Shown: positions 11,293 through 21,900 of the stretch, one piece after another | Numbering within the stretch: the stretch's first letter is position 1 | Layout of the letters: each line of letters opens with the position of its first letter | From: Kryptolebias marmoratus | Lineage: Eukaryota; Chordata; Actinopteri; Cyprinodontiformes; Rivulidae | Assembly (NCBI RefSeq): GCF_001649575.2 | Contig: NC_051444.1 | Span: forward strand, 26,498,563 to 26,562,562 | Length of the DNA stretch: 64,000 bases | Direction of reading: 5' to 3' | The notes under the pieces: model-generated | The model's database searches: none | What the model saw: only the letters and a program-made list of their open reading frames with translations | Told to the model about the DNA's origin: nothing | Position numbers and translations under genes: made by a program

Positions 11293-13669
11293 TATGTGTT
11301 GTGATAGAAAAACTGTTTCCTGACTTTTAGTTCCAAACTAAACGTTTGTCAAATTTGCCTAAAGTAAAAAAAAAAAGATTTAAAAGAATTGCCACATTTT
11401 TTTTCTCTACACTGAAAAATGTTAGTTACATCAACAGTGTTCACATTATTCTTTGTGATGTTATTGTCTACTATTCAGCAAAGGCATAAATGGGCAAATT
11501 TTATTAATGAAACATTATATGAAAAGTTCATAAGAAATTGCAAATGGTGAAATTATTTTGAAAGCACATTATTTGAATTTTCTATTACCTTTCGTATCTT
11601 TCATATGCATCTTTGTCTAAACGTACTATCTATACGTTGTCCTACCCCCACCCTCAAGCACAGTTTGTCCTTAATAGCTTAGTCTCCTTTCCATCACTCT
11701 GGTGATGCTCATCGCCCCGCGTCCCCCGTCTTCGGTCTTCTGTCTGCAACTGTCCAGCACCTCATTGTGACATTCTTGCAGCAGATGGAAGCCCATTCAA
11801 CAACATCAGCTGGGGCTTCGGCCCACCAAGACATTAGTCATGCCTCCAGGCTAGCGGGGACACAAGAGGGCTAATTGGAAACAGATCACACACACTCACA
11901 CACTTGTGATCACATTTACACATGAAATCACAAACATAGGCAAGCGAACCCACATGCAGGCCATTGCACATGCACATGCACGCACAACATAGCACACTTA
12001 ATTACTCTGCCTCGCACACTAATATACGCTCGCACAATGCATCGCACACACTTGCATTCTGTCATTCAGAGGTTCCCTCTGTCTATCCAAAGGAAGCACC
12101 TCAGGGTGAGAGGAAGGGGTCAGTTTATTGTTTCTTATGACTAGCATGGGAAACAAATGAGGGACTCCATATATGACTAATAGGAGCGTAGTAGAGGCAC
12201 TGATGGACAGAGAGAATGAGAATCCTCCACCTCCATTAATGTGGCTTTTCCTCTCTGTAATAAAGGACAGCTTTGTCCTCGTACACATTGTGCAAAGTCA
12301 GCCCAGCGTGAACTCCTAATGGCTAAAATCAGTGAACACACAATCACCAATCTAGCTGCACATTAACTTTACTTCTCCCACATCATCGAGCCGCCTCTTA
12401 ATTAGCTCTTCAAGGCATGACAGGTGTTTACACTTTATTCATACACAATTACAGCATATGCCCAGGCATGTCAACCTAACTTTAATATTAATTTGGGTGT
12501 ATTTTTTTTTTTAATGGCAAACAGCTAATCTTTGTTCATTGTTTAAAGTTCTGAATGAATGACAGCATGTCCCAAAGACAGTTTGATATCTTTTGAATCC
12601 TCTTAATCCTCCCTTATGGGTGTATTTTCTTGGGGGGCGGCAACCTTTTTCAGCTAGCATAATAGACATACCATACCACAAAGCACAATATTTGTTCTGG
12701 TTAAATCCAAAAAAACAGTGCAAAACCAGCTGGAGGAATCATTTCTAAATTTAGCACAAAAAGTAAGGAAATTTGTGTTTGATCAAGTATTTATTTGTTG
12801 TAAAAATACTTCTCGGTATTAAGTCTTATATAAAACCTGACTATTTCCCCCAAATTGGGACCACATTTGTAAGGAAAATGCATTTGTGGGTTGAGCAGCC
12901 GAGCTGAGTATGTGAGTTGTGCCCATGAAAAACCGTCCATATCTTCTTGGCCATGGCACCATTTAAGGGGTAATAAACAGGGTTTCCAATAGTTTAAGAT
13001 TTATTGCCAAGGAACATTCCTCCAACAAAGAAACAATCAACCAAACACAGAATAAGGTCAAATTTAAAGTGAGCAATCTTCAGAAAGTAATTTAGGAAGA
13101 TTATGTTGCTCTTAGTCACTTTCAGTAAACATATGTATGATTTAATCATACTATTAAGATATGCTACAGGGTTTGCAGCCATTTGTGACATATCTGGTTT
13201 GCAATGCATGCCCTGAATTCCATTTAATTTTCTAATACAAATACAGGTGCTTTTCAAGCCACATAGACTGTACAAAATGTTTCCAATTATCCAAGTGTCT
13301 GCAGTTTAAGGGCTGTGAACTTTGTGTTGGTGGATATAAGTAAACCTGGAGGTGTTGGAACTTGAAACTGTGTAGTCACATTAAGTGACTACACACATTA
13401 CGTTAAGTCACATTAAGTGGGATAACGGGAAGCAAAAATATCTCTTCAAGAAACTTCTTGGTTAAAGCTTATATTATATATTTAATTTGTAGTAATATGC
13501 AAAGGTTTTAAGCCACCCCTTGTGTTTTTTTTAATTTTGATTCTGAAGAGCCAGACTTGTAATCTTATAAAGCTGTCTTGATCTCCATGCTTTCCGATGG
13601 TTTTTCAATGTAAGGATTGTTGGTTTTTTTTCACTCATTATCTGGCTTGTCATCATATCTTCATATCTA
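11293..13669. other. Unannotated stretch with two GC-richer islands
   Basis: Nothing coding is recognised. A less AT-rich patch lies at about 11690-11870, and another with clustered homeodomain-like 'taatta' sites at about 12360-12430. These could be conserved regulatory sequence, but the sequence alone does not show it. A run of CA-rich sequence lies around 11888-12050. Confidence 0.35.
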
Positions 13670-13674
13670 ACCAT

Positions 13675-14255
13675 TGTGAGGCTCTGGAGTTTTGTCCCCG
13701 CCCTGCTGGCCACTAACTCTTCCTCCCCAGCTGTAGCTGATTTCTCCTGATGAGCAGCAACTGTATTTAAGCCTCCGCCTGGTTCCAGATCTTTGCTGGA
13801 GCATTGTGCCTTATGGTTCAGGATCTCAGCCTTAGGTTCTGACTTCAAAGCTCACGGCTACGCTAACCCTTTTGCTTCTATTTTTCCTTTCGCCTCAAGT
13901 TGTGCTGTTCACCCCCTTGTAAATACCTCCCTGCTTAGAACTAACCACTGCACTTACCTGTTGCTGGATTTCTGGATACTCCTCCTTTTGGACCGTCTCT
14001 GGTTAACCCTGTCTCACCTCTACGCCTCGTCATCCTTCGGACATGTAAGAAAGAGACATTTATTCACTACCTTCTACTATATGATCAAACTTATCCAGTA
14101 CCCGAGACTCACCTTGCTCCTCCTTGCCGTTTCAGATCATACTGGTTGCTCCTTACTGTTCTTACATGCACCTGTAAATAAAAACACTTACCTTTTACTC
14201 CATCTCAGTGTCTGGTTTTTGGTTCCACTCCTATTACAAACTTTGGTTTATGTCA
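13675..14255 (+). mobile_element. Solo LTR, 581 bp, with 5 bp target duplication
   Basis: The block begins 'tgtgaggctctgg' and ends 'ggtttatgtca', the TG...CA ends of a retrotransposon LTR. It is flanked by the direct repeat 'accat' at 13670-13674 and 14256-14260. A TATA-like 'tatttaagcc' lies near 13768 and an 'aataaa' signal near 14176, in the usual LTR order. A homologous 580 bp copy lies at 16256-16835. A 179-codon open frame crosses it and runs past the right edge, but this is a by-product of LTR sequence and resembles no protein I know. No internal retrotransposon genes adjoin it, so this is a solo LTR left by recombination. Confidence 0.85.
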
Positions 14256-14459
14256 ACCATAACAGTATATTGACTGGAATTGGCTTTTTTTTTCTCACAA
14301 TGACCTTGTTCACATGTTTTTGTTGTTCTTAAAGAAAGAAATTTTACAGCAAATAGAATGTATCACGTTGCTTTGATAACAGCCAGTTGTCTTCCAAATG
14401 TATAATGTTGCTCAAAGTAATTCCAACATAGAGCTGAAGTGCAAAATAATCATATATGA

Positions 14460-14605
14460 GCTCTCTGTATGAAGTGTCATTCTTTTTGTCTTATATAGAT
14501 GGTCATTTCTGAAGTGATTTATGATGTTTTTATGACTTTTTACTTTTTGTGTTTTTTATGATGTAAAGCACTACCTTTACTGCTGAAATGTGTTATACAA
14601 ATAAA
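14460..14605 (+). repeat. LINE 3' end fragment
   Basis: The sequence 'gatgtaaagcactacc' ... 'gtgttatacaaataaagttg' 'acttaactt' is the typical 3' terminus of teleost LINEs. It includes the 'gtgttatacaaataaa' segment and short terminal repeats. No coding part adjoins it. Confidence 0.65.
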
Positions 14606-15660
14606 GTTGACTTAACTTGATGTTCTGTCTACACATTATCAATAGCTTGTCAGATAAGGTATTAACTGCTGATAACTATTTGACAGAAAATCACCTCCAA
14701 ATGACTAAACTATTCCTTTTTATCCATGGTTCAAGAAAACAAACAAAAATATCTACAGTACAACTTAGTGTTCGGTTGGGAGCTTATTTGTGGTATTTAA
14801 ACTTGTCCAAATTGACTACAGGCTTTTTAAACTGTCAAAAGTAAAATCTCTGGCATCATGTTGCACATATAATTATTCACTTTTACCAAAAGTTGCAAAA
14901 CCACTCTTTTTTCTTTTACAAACCATTATATAAAAATTTTAGAAAAGCACTCATAACAATTGCATTTTGTTTTTTTTATGAGGACATCCGTATGAAATCA
15001 CCACTCTAGACATTATTATACTGCAAACACAACCTCTACCTTAGTCACTCACAGCAATGAGACTAATAGGGATGATTTGTCAGTATGTCAAACTGGTACC
15101 TTAGGTAAGCAGTGAACTGAATGCAAGTGCATGAATCAAATTCTGTGAGCACAGTATGCATGAGGATAGGATGTTGGATGGGAAACAACAAGGTTTAATG
15201 TTTTCAGTTCGAGTCAAGGTGTCTAAGTTCATTTATTTCTGTCTGACTGCCAGACAATGAGGAAACAGAGCAAAGAACGCCTTTGACTATCTGCCAATTA
15301 AAAGATGGCCTGGAGCATGCCTTCCAAACAGGTCTAATTTGTGTATATTTAAAGGTAGAAGTTTGGCAGTGGCAGTTGCCAGTGCCGGTGCTTTCGAGCG
15401 AGCAGCTACTATATTGTAGCCTTTCTGCAGACAGCAGACTCAGCTGCTGCCAAGTCGAAACAGAAGTGATGGACAGCAGCTGATTAGGGGAAGTCCTGAG
15501 CCGGTAAGGTTAGCTCTGATGCCCCAAGGGTTTGTCAAGGAAGAAATTTTTTCAGCCTACAGGGCAAACACACATCCATTATTTATTTATTTTTTATTTA
15601 ATCTCCTGATAAGTTGACACACAAAGCTATGATGAACAGACTATTGTTCTTTAGGGTTAA
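14606..15660. other. Unannotated stretch
   Basis: No gene or repeat recognised beyond short chance frames (66-75 codons). Confidence 0.4.
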
Positions 15661-15664
15661 TTAT

Positions 15665-16190
15665 CGCCTACTGCCAACGGCTAGAAGCAATAATGTTTTT
15701 GCCTAAATCTGTGTGTGCGTGTGTGTTTGTTTGTAGTGTTAGCAAAATATCTCAGGAACTCATGGGCAGATGTTAAGCTAACAGTTAGGCAAACTTGGCA
15801 GACAAAAAATGGCTTTAGCTCAGCTAATTTTACAGATGCTGAAGTGAATTTTGGTGTGTCAGTCATCCCCAAAATATACACTGAGCACTAACTGATTGCA
15901 CATGATCTGTTTTTAAAATGGTGCCATTAACCTTTACAGTGAATTTCCCCTGACAGTTACCAAAACATCTCATGAGCCACATTACAGATTCTATTAACAC
16001 TTTCAGAAAACCATTGAGTGTACATCTAGAACTGACTCACTTTTGGAGTCAACCCAATTCAAGATGGCTGCCACTGCCAACTCAGCATAGAAAACAGAAA
16101 TTGCTATAACTAAGTCAATTTCACAGATACTGAGATAAAAATTGTTGTGGTTGACAATGAGCATCATTCCCAAAACATATTTAGCTACAC
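15665..16190 (+). repeat. Family A repeat, two-unit copy
   Basis: It begins with the 5' block 'gcctactgcc' ... 'agaagcaataatg', then carries two successive units, each with 'aaaatatctcaggaactc' / 'aaaacatctcatgagccac' and the 'attttacagatgctga' / 'atttcacagatactga' block. The second has the full 'cccaattcaagatggctgcc' core. The 3' terminal hairpin is absent. Confidence 0.75.
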
Positions 16191-16255
16191 ATTGCTCAGT
16201 ATTTTTGTTTTTATTTTTAGGATAATCATCCCGAGTACAGAAACACAGCGGTATC

Positions 16256-16835
16256 TGTCATGAACCCAAGGGTTTCTGTCCAGAGAGCGAAATCAAAACC
16301 ACACACGAAGACGAGGATAAAGGTAAGTGCATTTATTTACAGGTGTGACTATGTACAAGGATCTTTTCCTGAAGGAGTCTGCAAGAGAAGGAGAACTGGG
16401 TGAGTCTCGGATACAGCTCTGATTTCCAAGATGGTTGCGAAGGTTACAATGTCTCTTTGTTTGCTTACAGGTCCTAGCGGGAGGTTGCGGCGTCGAGGAG
16501 GAGCAAGGCGGTTCCAGTGGTTTCCAAAGAGGAGCCAGGTAGCAGCGAGGTAAGTATCCGTGAATATCCAGGTAAGTGGTTCTTCCGACCCGTAGTCGTG
16601 GCGTGGCAAAACCTGAATCGTAGGCACAAACAGAGAACGTGAGAAACTTAAGAGCATCAGTTAGGTTAGACACTGTGGCGGAGAATCTAACCCAGAAGGT
16701 TTGATGCTCCAGCGAAGATATGATCCCAGCCTGCTGCTTAAGTACCAGCTGGTCTCATCAGTGGGAACTGGAACACCTGTGGATGAATGATTAGTGGCAC
16801 TGCCCAGAAGGCGGAGCCAAACCCAGATCCTCACA
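16256..16835 (-). mobile_element. Solo LTR, 580 bp, reverse orientation, with 5 bp target duplication
   Basis: Read on the minus strand, it begins 'tgtgaggatctggg' and ends 'gggttcatgaca'. The flanking plus-strand direct repeats are 'gtatc' at 16251-16255 and 16836-16840. It shares structure with the LTR at 13675-14255: the same start, a 'cttaag' TATA-region, a 'gctggagcat' block, and 'acctgtaaataaa' near the end followed by 'acttacctttat'. Length differs by one base. Open frames of 102-126 codons inside it are not genes. Confidence 0.87.
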
Positions 16836-16840
16836 GTATC

Positions 16841-17557
16841 TGCTTCCTTTCTACTTACAGAGCGGTGCCTCTGTGAATGCATAGGCTGTGAACTGTCTTT
16901 GAGATTGACAAACATGTAAATAAATAAAAAAAACAGGCAAATACTGTATGTCACAGCATAAGTGTTGTATCTAACTTACATAAACTGAAGTCCAAACGGT
17001 ATACCAATGGTCTTAACTTGCTCAGATGGTGTCAATATGTAAAAATAATTTTGTCTCCCAATCTCACAGCAGACACTGAGATATATGTAAATGAGAGCAG
17101 TGTTATTGAAAATCCAGTTATTTGGCATCTAGCATATGTCAGCACAGAGCAAACAGATTTAAAGGGGATGCACTAAGCAAATACAGATGTGACATGTCAA
17201 CATCATGAAACGGCTAATTGGTGTACAATTCAATCTAGTGACCTTTTCTAAACTTTTTAGCAGAGCAGCTACATTCTTTTGGAAATAGTTCACACTTCTC
17301 TTGATCTTGCTGCTTAAAGTGACTGCCAGTTTTGACCTGTTATTTCATCACAGCAAATATAAATCACTCTGGTATTAAATTAATGTAAATAATTTGACAT
17401 CTCTAATTCTCAATACATCTGTCAACATATGAACTGAATGTTTCTGTCTGTTCTTGAAATCTGTGTTCTACGCAATACAATTTTGTGCACTGTAACTTTA
17501 GGCCAAAAGTTACATTGTATTTCAGCCCTGCCATCAAAGGACATCCTGACATCACTT
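16841..17557. other. Unannotated stretch
   Basis: No coding or repeat pattern recognised. Confidence 0.4.
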
Positions 17558-17573
17558 CAGTGATCCTCTAGTT

Positions 17574-17777
17574 CAGGGGTGTCCAAAGTCGGTCCTCGAG
17601 GGCCGGCATCCTGCATGTTTTAGTTTTCTCCCTGGTTTTACACACCTGGATCAAATGATGGCTCATTAGAAGGCCTAAGCAGAACACTGACTTGCTGAGG
17701 AGGTTGTTACAACCACTAGGGAGAGAACTAAAACATGCAGGATGCCGGCCCTCGAGGACCGACTTTGGACACCCCTG
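17574..17777. mobile_element. Palindromic hAT-type MITE, 204 bp, with 8 bp target duplication
   Basis: It starts 'caggggtgtccaaagtcggt' and ends with the exact reverse complement. The arms of about 55-60 bp are nearly identical, including 'ctcgagggccggcatcctgc' against 'gcaggatgccggccctcgag'. The 8 bp direct repeat 'ctctagtt' flanks it at 17566-17573 and 17778-17785, as expected for hAT elements. The well-preserved palindrome suggests a fairly recent insertion. It contains no coding capacity. Confidence 0.9.
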
Positions 17778-17785
17778 CTCTAGTT

Positions 17786-17902
17786 GGTCTAGTCTGCATG
17801 TTTTCATTGTTTCCCTGCTCTTCTACAGGTCTTCAAGTTCTGCAGTAGCCTGTTAATCACGCACTCTTGCAAATCAGGTGTGTCAAAGCAGGAAAACAAC
17901 TG
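17786..17902 (+). repeat. Older MITE remnant related to the 39.5 kb element
   Basis: The stretch 'ctgcatgttttcattgtttc' ... 'ggtcttcaagttctgcag' ... 'aaatcaggtgtgtcaaagca' matches the interior of the MITE at 39458-39650. It directly follows the 204 bp MITE and is followed by a third copy of 'ctctagtt' (17903-17910). Confidence 0.75.
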
Positions 17903-17910
17903 CTCTAGTT

Positions 17911-18450
17911 AAAGCAAGGGAAATTGTTTGGCATTTAGTTGAAAAAAATCTGATGATATATGTTTTTTTCCAGCCATTTTTTTTTTTTTAACTTGCAAAA
18001 TATTCTTAGCAATGGCAAACTGTGGGGGACGTCTTTGTAAACATGCTCTTCATGCTGAATACCAAAGAAAATGTTTTGAGAATGTCATGGACAATGTCAC
18101 CCATTTAATGTGTATTGCAACACGTAAAAGCACCTGCATTCTGCTCCACGCCTATTTTAGTTCCACATTACTCGCTTCTTTTTTGAAAGTCAATGTCAAC
18201 ACGGGACCTGAGCGGCTCCATCAGGGATTTTTGAACAGCCAAAGGCAGCTTAATGTTGGACAGGTCTGTGCAGCCATTCTGCAGAACTGTTTTATGAAAA
18301 AGCCTTCTGTGAGCCAGGCAAACAAAGACCCTAACAATTCTCCATTGTGAGGGGAGTTTAGTCTGCATGTAAATTTAGTAAGGATAACGGAACATCTCAT
18401 GCAGCTTAAAAGCTTGGAACTCCACACACTCCAGCATCGAACTGAAAAAA
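17911..18450. other. Unannotated stretch
   Basis: A 112-codon frame (18012-18350, plus) overlaps two minus-strand frames. None shows a known motif, so they are taken as chance. Confidence 0.35.
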
Positions 18451-18533
18451 CTCCTGGAGTCCAGTTGTTTTGGTTTTTGTAAATATTTTTTTGTATTTGC
18501 CATGTCCTGGATGATGATATCTACACCAGCATA
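18451..18533 (+). repeat. Fragment of the composite repeat seen at 2.0 kb
   Basis: Contains 'gagtccagttgttttg' and, downstream, 'tttgccatgtcctggatgat' ... 'atctacaccagcat'. The last block is the reverse complement of the first block at 2001-2040. Confidence 0.5.
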
Positions 18534-20084
18534 GTGCATAAAGTTATTGTCAAGCTTTAAACAAAATGGCTCTAACTACTTTTTTTTTTAAACATGAAGA
18601 ACTGTGGACAATTCCTTCAAAGAATGCTCGGGTTTTGATTTACTGTAGTGTTAGTATCACCCAAAGTTGGGGTGAGAATCATCACCTTGTTTATCACACA
18701 AGCTGGTCTGACAGACTCAATATGGGACCGACTATTTTTTTAACACCACAGACAACAAAGAAGCAGCATTTGTGAATCCTTAAGAAGTTACACTTATGTC
18801 TCTCCTTTAGGTGAGATCAGTTAACTGGGGTTTGTGGTAAGGTAAAACGATCTTGAAGCTCTTAACAAAAGCCCACAATAGCTCTGAATTCAAATTAAAG
18901 AGTAGACTTATTTCCTCACCTCAGCAAATAAAAATCCTAATTGGAGTTTCATATTTCTCTGCATGAAGACAGACTGGCTTTGCCATACTTAAACTCCTGT
19001 GTTTATTAGTGGTTCACTGTAGCTCCCAAAAATAACTATATAACTATAATAAGCTTTAGTTTACTGTGGGGGGGTCAGAGAAGATTGACTTTTCTCTCAT
19101 GTCTGTTTCTGAAGCAGATAAACTCCTACTTTCTCATTTCATTCTTGCAGATTTGAAAAGTCCACCAAGGGAGGAAGTGTTTTCACCGCTCAACTGTAAC
19201 AAAAATGCTCCAAAAAATGTACAGAAGGCACCTAAAGATAAAAATTAAACACTGGCCTTCATAAAGTATACATGAAATAAGTGAAGCAAAGTGCACACAG
19301 AAAAGAAGAGAGGAATAAGGAATGAAAGGGAGACATATTAACAGAGAGGGGAGGAAGAGAAGAACTACTCCTTAAACTTTAACCACAAACCACTCATTTC
19401 AGTGACAGTGGAGAAATAAAGCATGATGATAGACATCCGAATTATTTCTCAATGCCAAACCACTGTCTCCTCACACTCTCACTGTAGACAGCTAACAGTT
19501 TATGTGGAGCCAGTACACATAGACAGATGAAAAAGATCTGCTGTTTAAAAAGCAGAATTAGTTGACAGTATGAAGCTTCTCATATTCCTCAGATGGATTC
19601 TCAAGATGAAATATTAACAGTTTAAGTATAAACGTACAGTGAGATTTAGCTAGTTTTAATGTTCATTAGATAGGCTTACTGTCATATAAGTCAGTAGTAA
19701 TTAAGAAACACTCAAAGCAGAAAGAGTGTAAGATTACACTACAATACCACAACTACACTATTTTCAAAACTGATATTATTTTCTCTTTGGGTACAGTTTA
19801 GTAAACATACTAAAACACTCATGCTGCACAACTAAGTGGTGGTAACATTATTTATCAAAATAAAAAGGTGAAGCTCTTTATTGTCTTGATATTGTTTACA
19901 ATTTCCTAACAGTTATTTACTGTTCTAACACATGATCAAACGCTATTGTCAACAGAAACCGGATAAAGTGAGACAGAAGAAAAACATACAGTATTAACGA
20001 CTCCTGCGTTAGTTTGGTTTCAAGCATAGACAATAATATTATTAGACCTAATGTTACTGTTTTCTCTCCTTGTTTGGAATTGAA
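18534..20084. other. Unannotated AT-rich stretch
   Basis: Only short chance frames (60-69 codons). No repeat family recognised. Confidence 0.4.
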
Positions 20085-20223
20085 GGCAGCTAGACTTGGT
20101 TTATGGAAGCTGCCATATTGTATTTTTGAGTCTGTGCACTTACAATGTGGAGCTTTATATCCCACTTACTCCCCCATACACAATCATAGTGCAGTGTGAA
20201 CATGAAATAACTATGCACAGCTG

Positions 20224-20282
<59 letters not shown>

Positions 20283-20420
20283 AACATACAGTAGCAAATT
20301 AACAAGAGCCAACACCTAAAAGAAAAAGAAAAAGAGGCGCATTTTATTTATTTACCAGTAGGAATACCAGTTCATTTACATGAAGGGGGTAGGACTGAAA
20401 ACTTGCACTGGAAGCAGCTA
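20085..20420 (+). repeat. Dispersed repeat G, copy 1 (interrupted by a TA microsatellite)
   Basis: It shares with 61340-61670 the ordered blocks 'gctgccatattgtatttttg', 'caatgtggagcttta', 'catgaaataacta', 'acatacagtag', 'caacaagagcc'-like and 'aggactgaaaacttgcactg'. Both copies have the same orientation. In this copy a (TA)n run sits in the middle. Confidence 0.6.
20225..20279. repeat. (TA)n microsatellite, about 55 bp
   Basis: Uninterrupted alternating T and A. Frames across it give Ile-Tyr repeats that are artefacts. Confidence 0.98.
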
Positions 20421-20955
20421 ACAAGGAAAGTTGATTCCATTTCGGCTTCGACTTCCAGGATCATGACACAAGTCCGTCAATTTACAGTTTATTGTTTACA
20501 GGTATTGGTGTCAATCCAAATTTTTAATTATTTTTATTTTTTTGAGACTATACTTTTTTTATTTTACTGTACCTTTTATTTATTTTCTTGTTCTGAAAAG
20601 TGCAGAGTTCAAAGGATAAACAGGAGTAAGCTACTCGTTCATGTGAGCTGAACCTACAAGCAAAATCTTAAAATTTCAACAAAACCAATTTCACTCTGGA
20701 CCAGATTTGTACCCTGATGGACCTCAGTTTTACCAGCACTTATTTCAAATACAACACTTGTTACAGTAAGGATGAGCCAATTGTGGCCCATTTCTACTTG
20801 GAAGAGATGGAAGTGAGAGCTCTGAAGAGAGTTTTGAAAAAAAAAAGTTCTTAAAAATCTCAGCTTTGGAGAGAGTTTTTAAAAATATCTGTTTTTCCTC
20901 ACCAAAGAACTGTGTGTATGTGTGGGCGGGAGGAGCAAACGAATCCCACAGCCAA

Positions 20956-20958
<3 letters not shown>

Positions 20959-21034
<76 letters not shown>
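20959..21034. repeat. Compound microsatellite (AT)n(GT)n
   Basis: Uninterrupted (AT) for about 56 bp (20959-21014), followed directly by (GT)10 (21015-21034). Confidence 0.98.
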
Positions 21035-21227
21035 TTTAAAAAAAATACAGATTAGTGTATGTAGGGCCTTAATCACAAAAATCTTGTTAAAAAGAAAGGT
21101 TTGGCAATATTTTTGTCATATTATATGACAATCACTTTCACTTTCCATTACATATTTTTTTATTTATTTGGTATTACTTTGTAGAAATTTGCCTTCACTA
21201 AGCCATTATGTAAGTTTGTGAGTTTGT

Positions 21228-21900
21228 AACCCAGTGCTGGATCACATTTGGACTGAACAATCCCTGGGTAATTTTATTTCAGTGGGTTTGGGTTGTCAGT
21301 TTGACCAAACATACTGGGTTTAGCTTTATCCCTAAAAATTAGGTGAAAATGACTAATTTGTTAAACTGAAGCTACCAAAATGTTGAAATAAAAGAAACAA
21401 CCCAAAATCTGGATTTTTAGATAGTTATAATTTTGCTTGTGGCTCAGTGGTCAGTGCCACGGTCTTGTAATCCTGAGGTTGCAGGTTCAAGCCCAGGTTG
21501 TGCCAGGAAAGGCATCCAGTGTAAAACAATTGCCAAACCGTTTGCGTGAGTTAGCTTGCTATAGGAACCCCTGAAGAAAAGAGCAGCCAAAGGAACTTCG
21601 CTTGGTGCTAGTGCTATTAACTATCAGTATCAACTAATATTACTTTTTCCATGTCTAGTGCAATTTAAAGTTAATAATAAACCAACCAGGTTGAACATCT
21701 TAGAAGTTAGTTTTTATCATCTTTACCTTTACTTACTACATCAAAAAAGAAGAGGTCCAGTCAGGTGGGATTTGGTCAACTTCTGGCCTAAAATGGTGGA
21801 CTGTGAAGAATGACTTGGCTCATCTCCAACCCAACCAATAGGTAAAACTTTGTGACCCAATATTTGGTTTATCCAACCCAACCCATGACCCAACAGCTTT
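21228..21900. repeat. AACCCA-rich dispersed repeat, split by a SINE
   Basis: The left part (21228-21410) has 'taacccagtgctggatcaca', 'gtgggtttgggttgtcagtt' and 'gaccaaacatactgggttta'. The right part (about 21820-21900) has 'gtgacccaatatttggttta' and 'tccaacccaacccatgaccc'. This is a familiar teleost repeat rich in AACCCA/TGGGTT. The SINE at 21433-21602 lies between the parts. Confidence 0.6.
21433..21602 (+). repeat. tRNA-derived SINE, nearly complete head and body
   Basis: An RNA polymerase III A box is seen as 'tggctcagtgg' and a B box as 'ggttcaagccc', at the spacing of a tRNA gene. The body follows: 'ggaaaggcatccagtgtaaa', 'caattgccaaaccg' and 'gaagaaaagagcagccaaag'. It is the best of three copies (the others are at 5940 and 31246). 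It is a SINE and not a functional tRNA, because the 5' half does not fold into a convincing cloverleaf. Confidence 0.82.

Noticed and set aside
13793..14332. 179-codon open frame, the longest in the window, as a gene
   Set aside because: It lies almost wholly inside a solo LTR with exact 5 bp target duplications and has no protein motif.
20225..20279. Ile-Tyr repeat protein from frames across the TA run
   Set aside because: An artefact of a dinucleotide microsatellite; frames on both strands give the same repeat.
21433..21505. Functional tRNA gene
   Set aside because: A and B boxes are present, but the sequence continues into a known type of SINE body and does not fold into a complete cloverleaf.
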